From the NCBI RefSeq assembly GCF_030316895.1, contig NZ_JASZYV010000004.1, forward strand, positions 62,001-126,000: 64,000 bases of DNA, read 5' to 3'. Under the pieces are notes generated by a model, which saw only the letters and a program-made list of their open reading frames with translations, searched no databases and was not told where the DNA came from. A program made the position numbers and the translations under genes. The stretch is from Variovorax dokdonensis. GTDB taxonomy: Bacteria; Pseudomonadota; Gammaproteobacteria; Burkholderiales; Burkholderiaceae_C. Shown here piece by piece: positions 53,376 to 62,110 of this stretch; the stretch's first letter is position 1; every line of letters starts with the position of its first letter.

Positions 53376-53786
53376 ATGCCCCACCTGGTGATCCTCTACA
53401 CGCCCGACCTCGAGCCGCACGCGGACATGAGCCGCCTTTGCCGGCGCCTGGCCGACACCATGATCGCGCAGCGCGACGAGAACGATGCGCCGGTGTTCCC
53501 CGTGGGCGGCACGCGCGTGCTGGCCTACCCGGCCACGCATTTCGCCGTGGCCGACGGTAGCGGCGAACATGGCTTCGTCTACCTCAACCTGCGCATGGGC
53601 GCGGGGCGCAGCAGCGCCGTGCACAAGGCGTGCGGCGAAGCCCTGGTGGCCTGCGTTCGCTCGCATTTCGAGGCTTTGCTGGCCACGCGCCACTTCGGCA
53701 TCACCTTGCAGATCGACGAATCTCCCGGCCAGGTCTTCGATGGCAAGGCGGGCAACCTGCACCCCCTGTTCCAGAAGAAGGGCTGA
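53376..53786 (+). CDS. hpaF: CHM isomerase HpaF
   Basis: The 136-aa product starts MPHLVILYTPDL with the catalytic Pro2 of the tautomerase fold and matches HpaF-type 5-carboxymethyl-2-hydroxymuconate isomerases. It converts 5-carboxymethyl-2-hydroxymuconate to 5-oxopent-3-ene-1,2,5-tricarboxylate. It lies 18 nt after hpaD. A paralogue of the same family is at 21672-22037 in the Rieske operon. Confidence 0.9.
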   Translation: MPHLVILYTPDLEPHADMSRLCRRLADTMIAQRDENDAPVFPVGGTRVLAYPATHFAVADGSGEHGFVYLNLRMGAGRSSAVHKACGEALVACVRSHFEALLATRHFGITLQIDESPGQVFDGKAGNLHPLFQKKG

Positions 53787-53791
53787 GCGCC

Positions 53792-54592
53792 ATGCTTTCG
53801 CAAAAGATCATCGAAAAACTGGCCGCGCAGTTGCACGAGAGCGAGCGCTCACGCGTGCAGCTGGAGCATTTTTCCAAGCAGCACCCGGAGATGACCATCG
53901 AGGACGGCTATGCCATCTCGCGCGAATGGGTGAAGACCAAGATCGCCGAGGGCCGCGTGGCCCGGGGTCACAAGATCGGCCTGACCTCGCGCGCCATGCA
54001 GCAGTCCAGCCAGATCGACGAGCCCGACTACGGCACCCTGCTCGACGACATGTTCTTCGAGCCGGGTGACATTCCCTTCAAGCGCTTCATTGCGCCCCGG
54101 GTGGAGGTGGAGCTGGCCTTCGTGCTGGGCAAGCGGCTGCGCGGGCCGAACGTGAGCATCTTCGACGTGCTCGCGGCCACCGACTACGTGGTGCCGGCCA
54201 TCGAGATCATCGACGCGCGCATCGAGCAGTTTGACCGCCACACCAAGGCGCCCAGAAAGGTGTTCGACACCATCTCCGACAACGCGGCCAACGCCGGCGT
54301 CGTCCTGGGCGGACGGCCCGTCAAGCCGGATGCGGTGGACCTGCGATGGGTGGGCGCCCTGCTCTACAAGAACGGACAGATCGAAGAATCTGGCCTGGCT
54401 GCCGCGGTGCTCAATCACCCGGCCAACGGCATCGCGTGGCTGGCCAACAAGCTCGCGCCGTGGGACGAGTACCTCGAGGCTGGCGAAGTGGTGCTGGCAG
54501 GCTCGTTCACACGGCCGACGACGGCGGTGGCGGGCGACACCTTCCATGCGGACTACGGCCCGCTCGGCGCGATCGCCTTTCGATTCGTTTGA
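53792..54592 (+). CDS. hpaH: 2-oxo-hept-3-ene-1,7-dioate hydratase HpaH
   Basis: The ATG at 53792 is 5 nt after hpaF and gives 266 aa. Hydratase motifs include ARGHKIGLTSRAMQ, EVELAFVLGKRLRGPN, PAIEIIDARIEQF and GEVVLAGSFTRPTTA, as in HpaH and MhpD. It adds water to 2-oxohept-3-ene-1,7-dioate to form 4-hydroxy-2-oxoheptane-1,7-dioate. Metal Glu residues in PRVEVELAF are present. Confidence 0.93.
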   Translation: MLSQKIIEKLAAQLHESERSRVQLEHFSKQHPEMTIEDGYAISREWVKTKIAEGRVARGHKIGLTSRAMQQSSQIDEPDYGTLLDDMFFEPGDIPFKRFIAPRVEVELAFVLGKRLRGPNVSIFDVLAATDYVVPAIEIIDARIEQFDRHTKAPRKVFDTISDNAANAGVVLGGRPVKPDAVDLRWVGALLYKNGQIEESGLAAAVLNHPANGIAWLANKLAPWDEYLEAGEVVLAGSFTRPTTAVAGDTFHADYGPLGAIAFRFV

Positions 54593-54603
54593 AGGACATG
54601 CAC

Positions 54604-55428
54604 ATGCACACACCCATCAACACCTTCAAGAAGGCACTGCAGAGCGGGCCGGCGCAGATCGGCCTGTGGGTCGGCCTGGCGGACGGCTACGTGGCCGAAA
54701 TCATCGCCGGCACCGGTTTCGACTGGCTGCTGGTCGACGGCGAGCACGCGCCGAACGACGTGCGCTCGGTGCTCGCGCAGCTCCAGGGCATCGCCAGCAC
54801 CTGGTCGGCACAGCCGGAAGCCGCGCGTTCGCATCCGGTGGTGCGCGTGCCGGTGGGCGACACGGCGTTGATCAAGCAGTTCATGGACATCGGCGCGCAA
54901 TCGCTGCTTGTGCCGATGGTGGACACGGCCGAACAGGCGGCGCAACTGGTGGCCGCCACCCGCTACCCACCCGACGGCATCCGCGGCATGGGCAGCGCGC
55001 TGGCGCGGGCTTCGCGCTGGCAGGCCTACCCCAAGTACCTGCACGAGGCCAACGAGCAGGTCTGCCTGCTGGTGCAGGCGGAGTCGGTGCAGGCGCTGCA
55101 CAACCTCGACGCGATCGCGGCAACGCCTGGAGTGGATGGCGTTTTCATCGGGCCGGCCGACCTGTCGGCCTCGATGGGCTTCGTCGGACGGCCGGACCAT
55201 CCCGAGGTGCAGGCGGCCATTGCCGACGCCATCTCACGCATCCAGCGCGCAGGCAAGGCGGCCGGCATTCTGTCGACCACCGAAGAGCAAGCTCGAAAGT
55301 GGCTGGATGCCGGCGCGCGCTTCGTCGCGGTCGGAGTCGATACCATGCTGCTCGCCGGCGCCTGCCGCCAGTTGGCGGCGCGGTTCAGCAAGTCCGGCGA
55401 CGCGGCGCCTGGCGCACCGGGCTATTGA
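54604..55428 (+). CDS. hpaI: 4-hydroxy-2-oxoheptanedioate aldolase HpaI
   Basis: Two adjacent ATG codons (54598 and 54604) are possible. The second is preferred because GAAGG at 54591-54595 is 8 nt upstream of it. The 274-aa product is a class II pyruvate aldolase, with GFDWLLVDGEHAPND and RVPVGDTALIKQFMDIGAQSLLVPMVDTAEQA, then GVFIGPADLSASMG. It splits 4-hydroxy-2-oxoheptanedioate into pyruvate and succinic semialdehyde, ending the pathway. Confidence 0.92.
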   Translation: MHTPINTFKKALQSGPAQIGLWVGLADGYVAEIIAGTGFDWLLVDGEHAPNDVRSVLAQLQGIASTWSAQPEAARSHPVVRVPVGDTALIKQFMDIGAQSLLVPMVDTAEQAAQLVAATRYPPDGIRGMGSALARASRWQAYPKYLHEANEQVCLLVQAESVQALHNLDAIAATPGVDGVFIGPADLSASMGFVGRPDHPEVQAAIADAISRIQRAGKAAGILSTTEEQARKWLDAGARFVAVGVDTMLLAGACRQLAARFSKSGDAAPGAPGY

Positions 55429-55474
55429 ATCGGGCACCGGCATTTCGACCCCTACCACCACGGAGACAAGACAG

Positions 55475-56470
55475 ATGACATTCACCCGCCGCCAACTGCT
55501 GCAAGCTACCGGCGCCAGCGCCATGCTCGCAGGCCTGGGCCAGCACGTCATGGCCCAGGGCAACGCGCCGTTCGAAACCGCGCGATTCATCACCGGCTTT
55601 GCCGCAGGCGGCACGTCGGACACCACCTGCCGGCGCGTCGCCGCCGCCATGCAGCCCAGCTACGGCAAGGCCATGGTGGTCGAGAACCGCACCGGCGCGG
55701 GCGGCCAGATCGCGATCAGCTACGTCAAGGGCCAGCCAGCCGACGGCGCGACCATCCTGCAGACGCCGACGTCGATGCTCACGATCTACCCGCACATCTA
55801 CAAGAAGCTTCCGTACGACCCGGTGGCCGACCTCACGCCGCTGACCCTGGCCTGCCAGTTCGACTTCGGATTCGCCGTCGGACCGGCCGTGCCGGCCTCG
55901 GTCAAGTCGGTGCCGGAGTTCCTCGCCTGGGCCAAGGCCAATCCGACCGGCGCCAACTACGGCTCGCCGGCGGCCGGCTCCACCCCGCATTTCATCGGCG
56001 CGCTGCTCGGCATGGGTGCGGGCGTGGAACTCAAGCATGCAGCCTATCGCGGCACGCAACCGGCCATGCTCGATCTGCTCGGCGGCAACGTCTCGGCGGT
56101 GTCGGGGCCCGTCGGCGACATCACGCAGCACCTGGCCAGCGGCAAGGTCCGCATCCTGGGCGTGTCCGGCAGCAAGCGCAGCCGCTTCGCGCCGGACGTG
56201 CCGACCTTCGAGGAGCAAGGCATCAAGAACGCCACGCACAGCGAGTGGTTCGCCTTCCTGCTGCCTGCCAAGGCATCGCCCGAGGTGGTGGCGCGTGCGC
56301 ATGCTGCCGCCAAGGCCGCGCTGATGCAGAAGGACGTGGTGGACGGCCTGGCCACCTTCGGCCTCGAAGCCATGACCAGCACGCCGGCCGAACTGGCCGA
56401 CTTGATCAAGAAGGACACCGCGAAGTGGGGCCCGATCGTGAAGGCGATCGGCTTTACCGCGGAGACCTGA
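55475..56470 (+). CDS. TctC/Bug-type periplasmic binding protein
   Basis: The 331-aa product has a Tat-like leader (MTFTRRQLLQATGASAMLAGLGQHVMAQ). The mature part matches tripartite tricarboxylate transporter binding proteins: FITGFAAGGTSDTTCRRVAAAMQPSYGKAMVVENRTGAGGQIAI, later YGSPAAGSTPHFIGALL. These proteins capture carboxylates. The TctA and TctB membrane partners are not in the window, as is common for the many Bug proteins of betaproteobacteria. Placement in the hpa operon suggests an aromatic acid ligand. Confidence 0.9.
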   Translation: MTFTRRQLLQATGASAMLAGLGQHVMAQGNAPFETARFITGFAAGGTSDTTCRRVAAAMQPSYGKAMVVENRTGAGGQIAISYVKGQPADGATILQTPTSMLTIYPHIYKKLPYDPVADLTPLTLACQFDFGFAVGPAVPASVKSVPEFLAWAKANPTGANYGSPAAGSTPHFIGALLGMGAGVELKHAAYRGTQPAMLDLLGGNVSAVSGPVGDITQHLASGKVRILGVSGSKRSRFAPDVPTFEEQGIKNATHSEWFAFLLPAKASPEVVARAHAAAKAALMQKDVVDGLATFGLEAMTSTPAELADLIKKDTAKWGPIVKAIGFTAET

Positions 56471-56525
56471 CCGACCCCGAGGGCGGCATGAGCCGCCCGG
56501 CTTGCCAACTGCAGGAGCAATGATC

Positions 56526-57311
56526 ATGAGCGCCATGTCGAACACATCGAACCTGATGCACCCGTCCATCCATCCGGACGAGAGGGCTGCACGCGAGCAG
56601 TTGGCGGCCTGCTACCGCATCTTCGCCATGCTGGGGTGGACGGAGATGATCTACAACCACATCACCGTCCGACTGCCCGACAGCGTCACCGGCGGCGAGA
56701 AGCAGTTCCTGATCAACCCGTTCGGGCTGCACTACAGCGAGGTCACGGCCAGCAACCTGGTCAAGATCGACCTGCAGGGCAAGGTGCTGGACGGTTCGCG
56801 CTACCCGGTCAACCCGGCCGGCTTCACCGTGCATGCGGCCATTCACGACGGCCTGCCCGAAGCGCATTGCGTCATGCACACGCACACCACGGCCGGCGTG
56901 GCGGTGGCCTGCCTGCAGGGCGGCCTGCAGCAGACCAACTTCTACACCGCGCAGTTGCACGGCATGGTGGCCTATCACGACTTCGAGGGCATCACCATCC
57001 ATGCCGACGAGGGCCCGCGCCTGCTCAAGAGCATCGGCAACAGGCAGGCCGTGATCCTGCGCAACCACGGCCTGCTGGCCTGGGGCCAGACGCTGCCGCA
57101 GACCTTCGCGGTGCTCTGGACCTTGCAGCGCGCCTGCGAGATCCAGATGGCCACGCTGTCGATGGGCGCGCCCATCCCGGTGAGCGAGGCGATCGCCGAG
57201 CGCTGCACGCGCGATGCGCTGCAGTTCAATCCGAACCATGGCGCCGGGCAGGACGTGTTCGACGCGCTGGTGCGCCAGGTGGAGCGCATCGACGCCAGCT
57301 ACAAGCAATGA
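56526..57311 (+). CDS. class II aldolase/adducin family protein
   Basis: Start at 56526 is chosen because GCAGGAG lies 8 nt upstream. The ATG at 56520 is too close. The 261-aa product has MLGWTEMIYNHITVRLPD and FLINPFGLHYSEVTASNLVKIDLQG, a zinc His pair in HCVMHTHTTAGVAV and a third His in LRNHGLLAWGQ. These are class II aldolase features. It may split or epimerise a hydroxyacid. It is not part of the standard hpa pathway and its place with HpaI and a PanE-like gene suggests an accessory side reaction. Confidence 0.88.
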   Translation: MSAMSNTSNLMHPSIHPDERAAREQLAACYRIFAMLGWTEMIYNHITVRLPDSVTGGEKQFLINPFGLHYSEVTASNLVKIDLQGKVLDGSRYPVNPAGFTVHAAIHDGLPEAHCVMHTHTTAGVAVACLQGGLQQTNFYTAQLHGMVAYHDFEGITIHADEGPRLLKSIGNRQAVILRNHGLLAWGQTLPQTFAVLWTLQRACEIQMATLSMGAPIPVSEAIAERCTRDALQFNPNHGAGQDVFDALVRQVERIDASYKQ

Positions 57312-57342
57312 GCTTTCAATTCAATCGCGGGGAGATCGACAG

Positions 57343-58329
57343 ATGAAGGTCTGCATCTACGGCGCCGGCGCCATCGGCGGCTGGATGGGGGTGAAGCTGG
57401 CAGGTGCCGGCTGCGAGCTTTCGGTGGTGGCAAGAGGCGATACCCTGGCTGCATTGAAGCGCGATGGGCTGGTGCTCAGCCATGGCAATGAACAGCAGAC
57501 AGTGCCCGTCCGCGCGGCCGAGGACCCTGCCGACCTGGGCGTGCAGGACCTCGTCGTCATCGCCGTCAAGGCCCCGGCGTTGCCCGCTGTGGCCGCCCGC
57601 ATCGCGCCGCTGATCGGACCGGGCACCATGGTGCTGACCGCCATGAACGGCGTGCCGTGGTGGTTCCTCTCTGGCGGGTTCGGTGGCGCGCACGCGGGCC
57701 ATCGCCTGGCCGCGGTCGACCCGAGCGGCGCGATCGACGCCGCCATTCCAGCGCGGCACGTCATCGGCGGCGTGGTGCATGCCAGTTGCTCGCTCGACGG
57801 TCCGGGCCGCGTGCGCCTTCATTTTGGCAACGGCCTGATCGTGGGCGAGCCATCGGGCGAAGCCACGCCACGCGTGCAGGCGTTGCATGCGCTGCTGCAA
57901 CGTGCCGGCTTCGATGCCAAGCTGTCGCCGCAGATCCAGAAAGACGTCTGGTACAAGCTGTGGGGCAACATGACGGTGAACCCGATCAGCGCCCTCACCC
58001 GCGCCACTACCGACAAGATCCTGGACGACGAGTTGGTGCGCGGCTTCGTCTCGACCATCATGCTGGAGGCCAAGGCCATCGGCGAGCGCATCGGAATCCC
58101 GATCGCCGACAGCCCCGAGGATCGCCACGCGGTGACGCGCAAGCTCGGCGCCTTCAAGACATCCATGCTGCAGGACGTGGAAGCCGGCCGCGCGGTGGAA
58201 CTCGATGCGCTGGTGACGTCGGTGCGCGAACTCGGCCAGATCACCGGCGTGCCCACACCGTTCACCGATGCGCTGCTGGGCCTGGCGCGGCTGCAGGCGC
58301 GCGGGCTGGGGCTGTACCCGGCGCCCTAG
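57343..58329 (+). CDS. 2-dehydropantoate reductase-like (PanE family)
   Basis: The ATG at 57343 has GGGGAGA upstream and gives 328 aa. The NADP motif G7-A-G-A-I-G12 is at the N-terminus, NGVPWWF follows mid-domain and KLWGNMTVNPISALTRAT carries the catalytic Lys. Ketopantoate reductases make pantoate, but paralogues in degradation operons act on other 2-oxo acids. The gene ends the rightward operon 17 nt before the convergent alr. Confidence 0.88.
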   Translation: MKVCIYGAGAIGGWMGVKLAGAGCELSVVARGDTLAALKRDGLVLSHGNEQQTVPVRAAEDPADLGVQDLVVIAVKAPALPAVAARIAPLIGPGTMVLTAMNGVPWWFLSGGFGGAHAGHRLAAVDPSGAIDAAIPARHVIGGVVHASCSLDGPGRVRLHFGNGLIVGEPSGEATPRVQALHALLQRAGFDAKLSPQIQKDVWYKLWGNMTVNPISALTRATTDKILDDELVRGFVSTIMLEAKAIGERIGIPIADSPEDRHAVTRKLGAFKTSMLQDVEAGRAVELDALVTSVRELGQITGVPTPFTDALLGLARLQARGLGLYPAP

Positions 58330-58345
58330 TCCAAAGCGCGGACTT

Positions 58346-59434
58346 TCAGTCGGTTGCCGTTGGCACGCGCCTGGCGACGGCGCACATCAGCTCGTAGCCA
58401 ATGGTGCCCGCGGCCTGCGCCACGTCGTCGATGCCGAGCAACGCGCCGTTGGCCGCCCTGCCCCACAGCGTCACTTCGCTGCCGAAGCCGACGTTCGGCA
58501 CAGGCCCCAAGTCGACGGCGATCATGTCCATGCTGACTCGCCCCACGGTGCGCGTGCGCACGCCGTTGACCAGCACGGGCGTGCCGGTGTCGGCGTGGCG
58601 CGGATAGCCGTCGCCGTAGCCCACCGCGGCGATGCCGATACGCATCGGGCCATCGGCCTTGAAGCTCGAGCCGTAGCCCACCGTGTCGCCAGCCGCGAGA
58701 TCCTGCGTGCCGATCAGGCGCGTGGCCAGCGTCATGCCGGGCTGGAGCTGCCAGTGCTGTGCGTCGTGCTCGGGAAAGTCGGGTGCGCTGCCGTACAACA
58801 CGATGCCTGGGCGCACCCAGTCGGCGCGCGTGGCCTGCGCATGACGCAGCGTCGCCGCACTGTTGGCCAGCGACCGCTCGCCGGGCAAGTCTTGCGTCGC
58901 GCGCTCGAACAAGGCTTGCGCCTGCGCGACGCCGCGCGGGCCGTCGGCATCGCTGAAGTGAGTCATGTGCGAGATCTCACCCACCTGCGGCAAGGCGTTC
59001 AACCGGGTCCATGCGGCGCGATAGCGCACGGGCGAGAAGCCCAGGCGGTTCATGCCGGAGTTGAGCTTGAGGAACACGCGGTGCGGCGTCTGCGTCTTGT
59101 GGGCCGCCAGCATGTCGATCTGCGCGTCGCAATGAACGACATGCCAGATATCGAGACGCGAGCACAGCTCCAGGTCGCGTGACTCGAACACGCCCTCGAG
59201 CAGCAGGATGGGGCCGCGCCATCCCAATGCGCGCACGCGTTGGGCTTCGTCGAGGTCGAGCAGCGCAAAGCCATCGGCCGCGCGGAAGGCCTCGAAGACA
59301 TTCTCGATGCCGTGTCCGTACGCGTTGGCCTTGACCACGGCCCACACGCGCGACTCCAGCGCCGAGCGGCGCGCACGCTCGAGGTTGTGGCGAAGGTTGG
59401 CGAGATGGACTGTGGCTTGGATGGGGCGTGGCAC
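58346..59434 (-). CDS. alr: alanine racemase
   Basis: The 362-aa PLP enzyme has the PLP lysine K35 in VVKANAYGHG and the second catalytic Tyr254 in TVGYGSSFKA, with MNRLGF at the active site. It converts L-alanine to D-alanine for cell-wall synthesis. It is transcribed leftward and should be followed by radA in many relatives. Here an hpa cluster lies between them. It is divergent from lplT. Confidence 0.95.
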   Translation of the reverse strand: MPRPIQATVHLANLRHNLERARRSALESRVWAVVKANAYGHGIENVFEAFRAADGFALLDLDEAQRVRALGWRGPILLLEGVFESRDLELCSRLDIWHVVHCDAQIDMLAAHKTQTPHRVFLKLNSGMNRLGFSPVRYRAAWTRLNALPQVGEISHMTHFSDADGPRGVAQAQALFERATQDLPGERSLANSAATLRHAQATRADWVRPGIVLYGSAPDFPEHDAQHWQLQPGMTLATRLIGTQDLAAGDTVGYGSSFKADGPMRIGIAAVGYGDGYPRHADTGTPVLVNGVRTRTVGRVSMDMIAVDLGPVPNVGFGSEVTLWGRAANGALLGIDDVAQAAGTIGYELMCAVARRVPTATD

Positions 59435-59598
59435 GGCGTACTGGCTTTCGTCTTGGAATTAACTCAGGGAAACACCCAGCGCCCCGAGGGCGATACAGGT
59501 CATTTTGGCATTGCAACCACATGCTATAACCGCGCATTGCCTTCGAAGGGGCCAGACCTCATCGACCTGGAAGAACCCTTGGCCTGCATTCCCTATCG

Positions 59599-60903
59599 AT
59601 GAAGCGCGGTTTCTACACCATCATGTCGGCCCAGTTCTTTTCGTCACTGGCCGACCAAGCGCTTTTCGTTGCTGCCGTTGAACTACTTCGCGGGGCCGGC
59701 GCTCCGGAATGGCAACGCGCCGCACTGGTTCCCATCTTCGCCGTGTTCTACGTGGCGCTCGCACCGCTGGTGGGCGCCTTTGCCGATGCGCTGCCCAAGG
59801 GGCGCGTCATGTTCATCAGCAACGCCATCAAGGTGGTGGGCTGCCTGATGATGCTGTTCGGCTCGCACCCCTTGCTCTCGTATGCCGTGGTCGGCCTTGG
59901 CGCCGCGGCCTACTCGCCCGCCAAGTACGGCATCCTGACCGAACTGCTGCCCGCGTCGCAACTGGTCAAGGCCAACGGGTGGATCGAGGGGCTGACCATT
60001 GCATCGATCATCCTGGGCATCGTGCTGGGCGGCACGCTGGTCGCCCACACCGCGTCCGCTCACCTGCTGGCGTTCGACTTTCCGCTCATCAACACCGGCG
60101 TCGACTCGCCGCCGGAGGCAGCCATCACGGTGCTGATCGCGGTCTACGCGCTGGCGGCCTGGTTCAACACGCGCATCCCGCTGACGGGCGTGGAGATGCG
60201 GCCGCTGCGCAGCAACCCGAACCACGGCATCGTCCGCAACCTGGCTGGCCTGCTGCCCGATTTCTGGCATTGCAACGCCCGCCTTTGGCGCGACAAGCTG
60301 GGGCAGATCTCGCTGGCCACCACCACGCTGTTCTGGGGTGCGGGCGGCAACCTCAAGTACATCGTGCTGGCCTGGGCCGCGCTGGCGCTGGACTACAACA
60401 CCACGCAGGCCTCGGCACTGACCGGCGTGGTGGCCATCGGAACGGCCGTGGGCGCAGTCATCGCATCGATGCGCGTGCGCCTGGACATGGCGACCCGCGT
60501 GATTCCATTGGGCATCGGCATGGGCCTGCTGGTCATGCTGATGAACCTCATCGGCAACCTGTGGCTGGCCATTCCCTTCCTGATGGTGCTCGGTGCGTTG
60601 GGGGGATATCTCGTCGTGCCGATGAACGCCCTGCTGCAGCACCGCGGCCACAACCTGATGGGCGCGGGCCGGTCGATCGCGGTGCAGAACTTCAACGAAC
60701 AAGCATGCATCCTGCTGCTCGGTGCGTTCTACAGCGCCTGCACCGGCTTCGGCATGTCGGCTTATGGCGCCATCACGGCATTCGGTTTGCTGGTAGCGGG
60801 CTTCATGTGGCTGATCAAGATCTGGCACGAGAAGAACATCAAGCGCTATCCGGAGGAGCTGGAACATCTGCTGGCCATCGCGCGAAGCGACAAGCACCAT
60901 TGA
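59599..60903 (+). CDS. lplT: lysophospholipid transporter LplT
   Basis: The 434-aa product has about 12 membrane helices of the MFS. It starts KRGFYTIMSAQFFSSLADQALFVAAVELL and includes YSPAKYGILTELLPASQLVKANGWIEGLTIASIILG and HRGHNLMGAGRSIAVQNFNEQACILL, as in LplT. It flips lysophospholipids inward across the inner membrane for re-acylation. It is divergent from alr with 164 nt between, and is followed by a glutathione peroxidase gene after 20 nt. Confidence 0.93.
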   Translation: MKRGFYTIMSAQFFSSLADQALFVAAVELLRGAGAPEWQRAALVPIFAVFYVALAPLVGAFADALPKGRVMFISNAIKVVGCLMMLFGSHPLLSYAVVGLGAAAYSPAKYGILTELLPASQLVKANGWIEGLTIASIILGIVLGGTLVAHTASAHLLAFDFPLINTGVDSPPEAAITVLIAVYALAAWFNTRIPLTGVEMRPLRSNPNHGIVRNLAGLLPDFWHCNARLWRDKLGQISLATTTLFWGAGGNLKYIVLAWAALALDYNTTQASALTGVVAIGTAVGAVIASMRVRLDMATRVIPLGIGMGLLVMLMNLIGNLWLAIPFLMVLGALGGYLVVPMNALLQHRGHNLMGAGRSIAVQNFNEQACILLLGAFYSACTGFGMSAYGAITAFGLLVAGFMWLIKIWHEKNIKRYPEELEHLLAIARSDKHH

Positions 60904-60923
60904 GCCAACGCGCGAGGCACGAC

Positions 60924-61412
60924 ATGACCACCATCTACGACTTCGAGGCACGCACCATCGACGGCCGTCCGGCGCCGCTGGCCGACTACCGTGGACGCGT
61001 TCTGCTGATCGTCAACACCGCCAGCCAATGCGGCTTCACGCCACAGTTCGCCGGCCTCGAACTGCTCCACAAGACCTATGCCGACCAGGGCCTGACGGTG
61101 CTGGGCTTTCCGAGCAACCAGTTCGGCAAGCAGGACCCCGGAAGCAACGAGGAGATCGGGGCCTTCTGCGAACGCAACTACGGCGTGAGCTTTCCGATGA
61201 TGGAAAAGGTGGAAGTCAACGGCAACGGCGCGACGCCAATCTACAAGTGGCTCAAGGCGCAGAAGTCGGGCGTGCTAGGCAGCGCCATCAAATGGAACTT
61301 CACCAAGTTCCTGATCGGGCGCGACGGCCAGGTGATCGGCCGCTACGCGCCCTTCGACAAGCCAGAGTCGATCGCGCAAGACATCGAGAAGGCGCTGGCC
61401 ACCAAGGGCTGA
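60924..61412 (+). CDS. glutathione peroxidase (thioredoxin-type)
   Basis: The 162-aa product has the peroxidatic Cys36 in NTASQCGFTPQF, the Gln66 motif FPSNQFGKQDPGSNEEI and W124-N125 in IKWNFTKFLIGRDG, completing the catalytic tetrad. The resolving Cys of thioredoxin-dependent forms may be C82 (AFCERNYGVSFP). It reduces hydroperoxides in the cytoplasm. It lies 20 nt after lplT. Confidence 0.94.
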   Translation: MTTIYDFEARTIDGRPAPLADYRGRVLLIVNTASQCGFTPQFAGLELLHKTYADQGLTVLGFPSNQFGKQDPGSNEEIGAFCERNYGVSFPMMEKVEVNGNGATPIYKWLKAQKSGVLGSAIKWNFTKFLIGRDGQVIGRYAPFDKPESIAQDIEKALATKG

Positions 61413-61430
61413 GCGCCTGTAAGCGGCGAA

Positions 61431-61964
61431 TCAGGGGAACCGGAAGTCGACCGTCTTAGCGCCGCCACCCACAGTGACGGATTGGCGCTGGGTATTGGCG
61501 CCTCGCGCGGCCTGGATCTCGTACTTGCCCGCGGGCAGATCGATCAGGCACACGGGCCCATCGGCGCGGAAGACCATCGAAGGCTGGCCCGCCGGAGACC
61601 GGATGGTCACATCCACGTTCGCCATGTAGGCGCCACCCTCCTGGGCGAAGAGCAATGACAGCGGATGGTTCTTCATCTCGGCGCGCATGGCGGTCGACTC
61701 ATCGCTGCCGATGCCGCCGCAACGGTGGCGCATGTCCGTGCGAACCAGCGGTGCGCCGTCGTCGGCCTGTGCCGGCAGGGGCTTTCCGACCTCCGCGGGC
61801 GTCACGGCGGGCGCCGGCTTGACCTTCTCGGCGGGCATGGTCACAGCCGGTTCCGGTTGCGCCCTGGCCGCGCCCCAGGCCATGCACAGCGCAGCGGTGC
61901 ATGCGGTTGCGGCCATCCATTTTTGAAAACGGTGCTGCTGGACAGCCTGCCCGACTGTGGTCAT
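61431..61964 (-). CDS. exported hypothetical protein, Ig-like C-terminus
   Basis: The ATG at 61964 gives 177 aa with a signal peptide (MAATACTAALCMAWGAARAQ). The longer frame from 62063 lacks features. The mature part has a Pro/Ala-rich linker, RTDMRHRCGGIGSDESTAMRAEMKNHPLSLLFAQEGGAYMANV and a beta-rich C-terminus (VTIRSPAGQPSMVFRADGPVCLIDLPAGKYEIQAARGANTQRQSVTVGGGAKTVDFRFP) like carboxypeptidase-regulatory or PEGA-type domains. Two Cys may pair. No operon partner. Function unknown. Confidence 0.75.
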   Translation of the reverse strand: MTTVGQAVQQHRFQKWMAATACTAALCMAWGAARAQPEPAVTMPAEKVKPAPAVTPAEVGKPLPAQADDGAPLVRTDMRHRCGGIGSDESTAMRAEMKNHPLSLLFAQEGGAYMANVDVTIRSPAGQPSMVFRADGPVCLIDLPAGKYEIQAARGANTQRQSVTVGGGAKTVDFRFP

Positions 61965-62110
61965 GGCGCGCTCCTTTGTGTGGTCTCCATGTGGGACACA
62001 TGGTGCGCGCCCTGGATGGCGAAGTGCGTCGGACTGAGCCGACGCCTCTTGTGCGACCCGCACGCCACTCCAACAAGCTGCGCGCCGGGTCAGCGTATAG
62101 CCCGGCGGCC

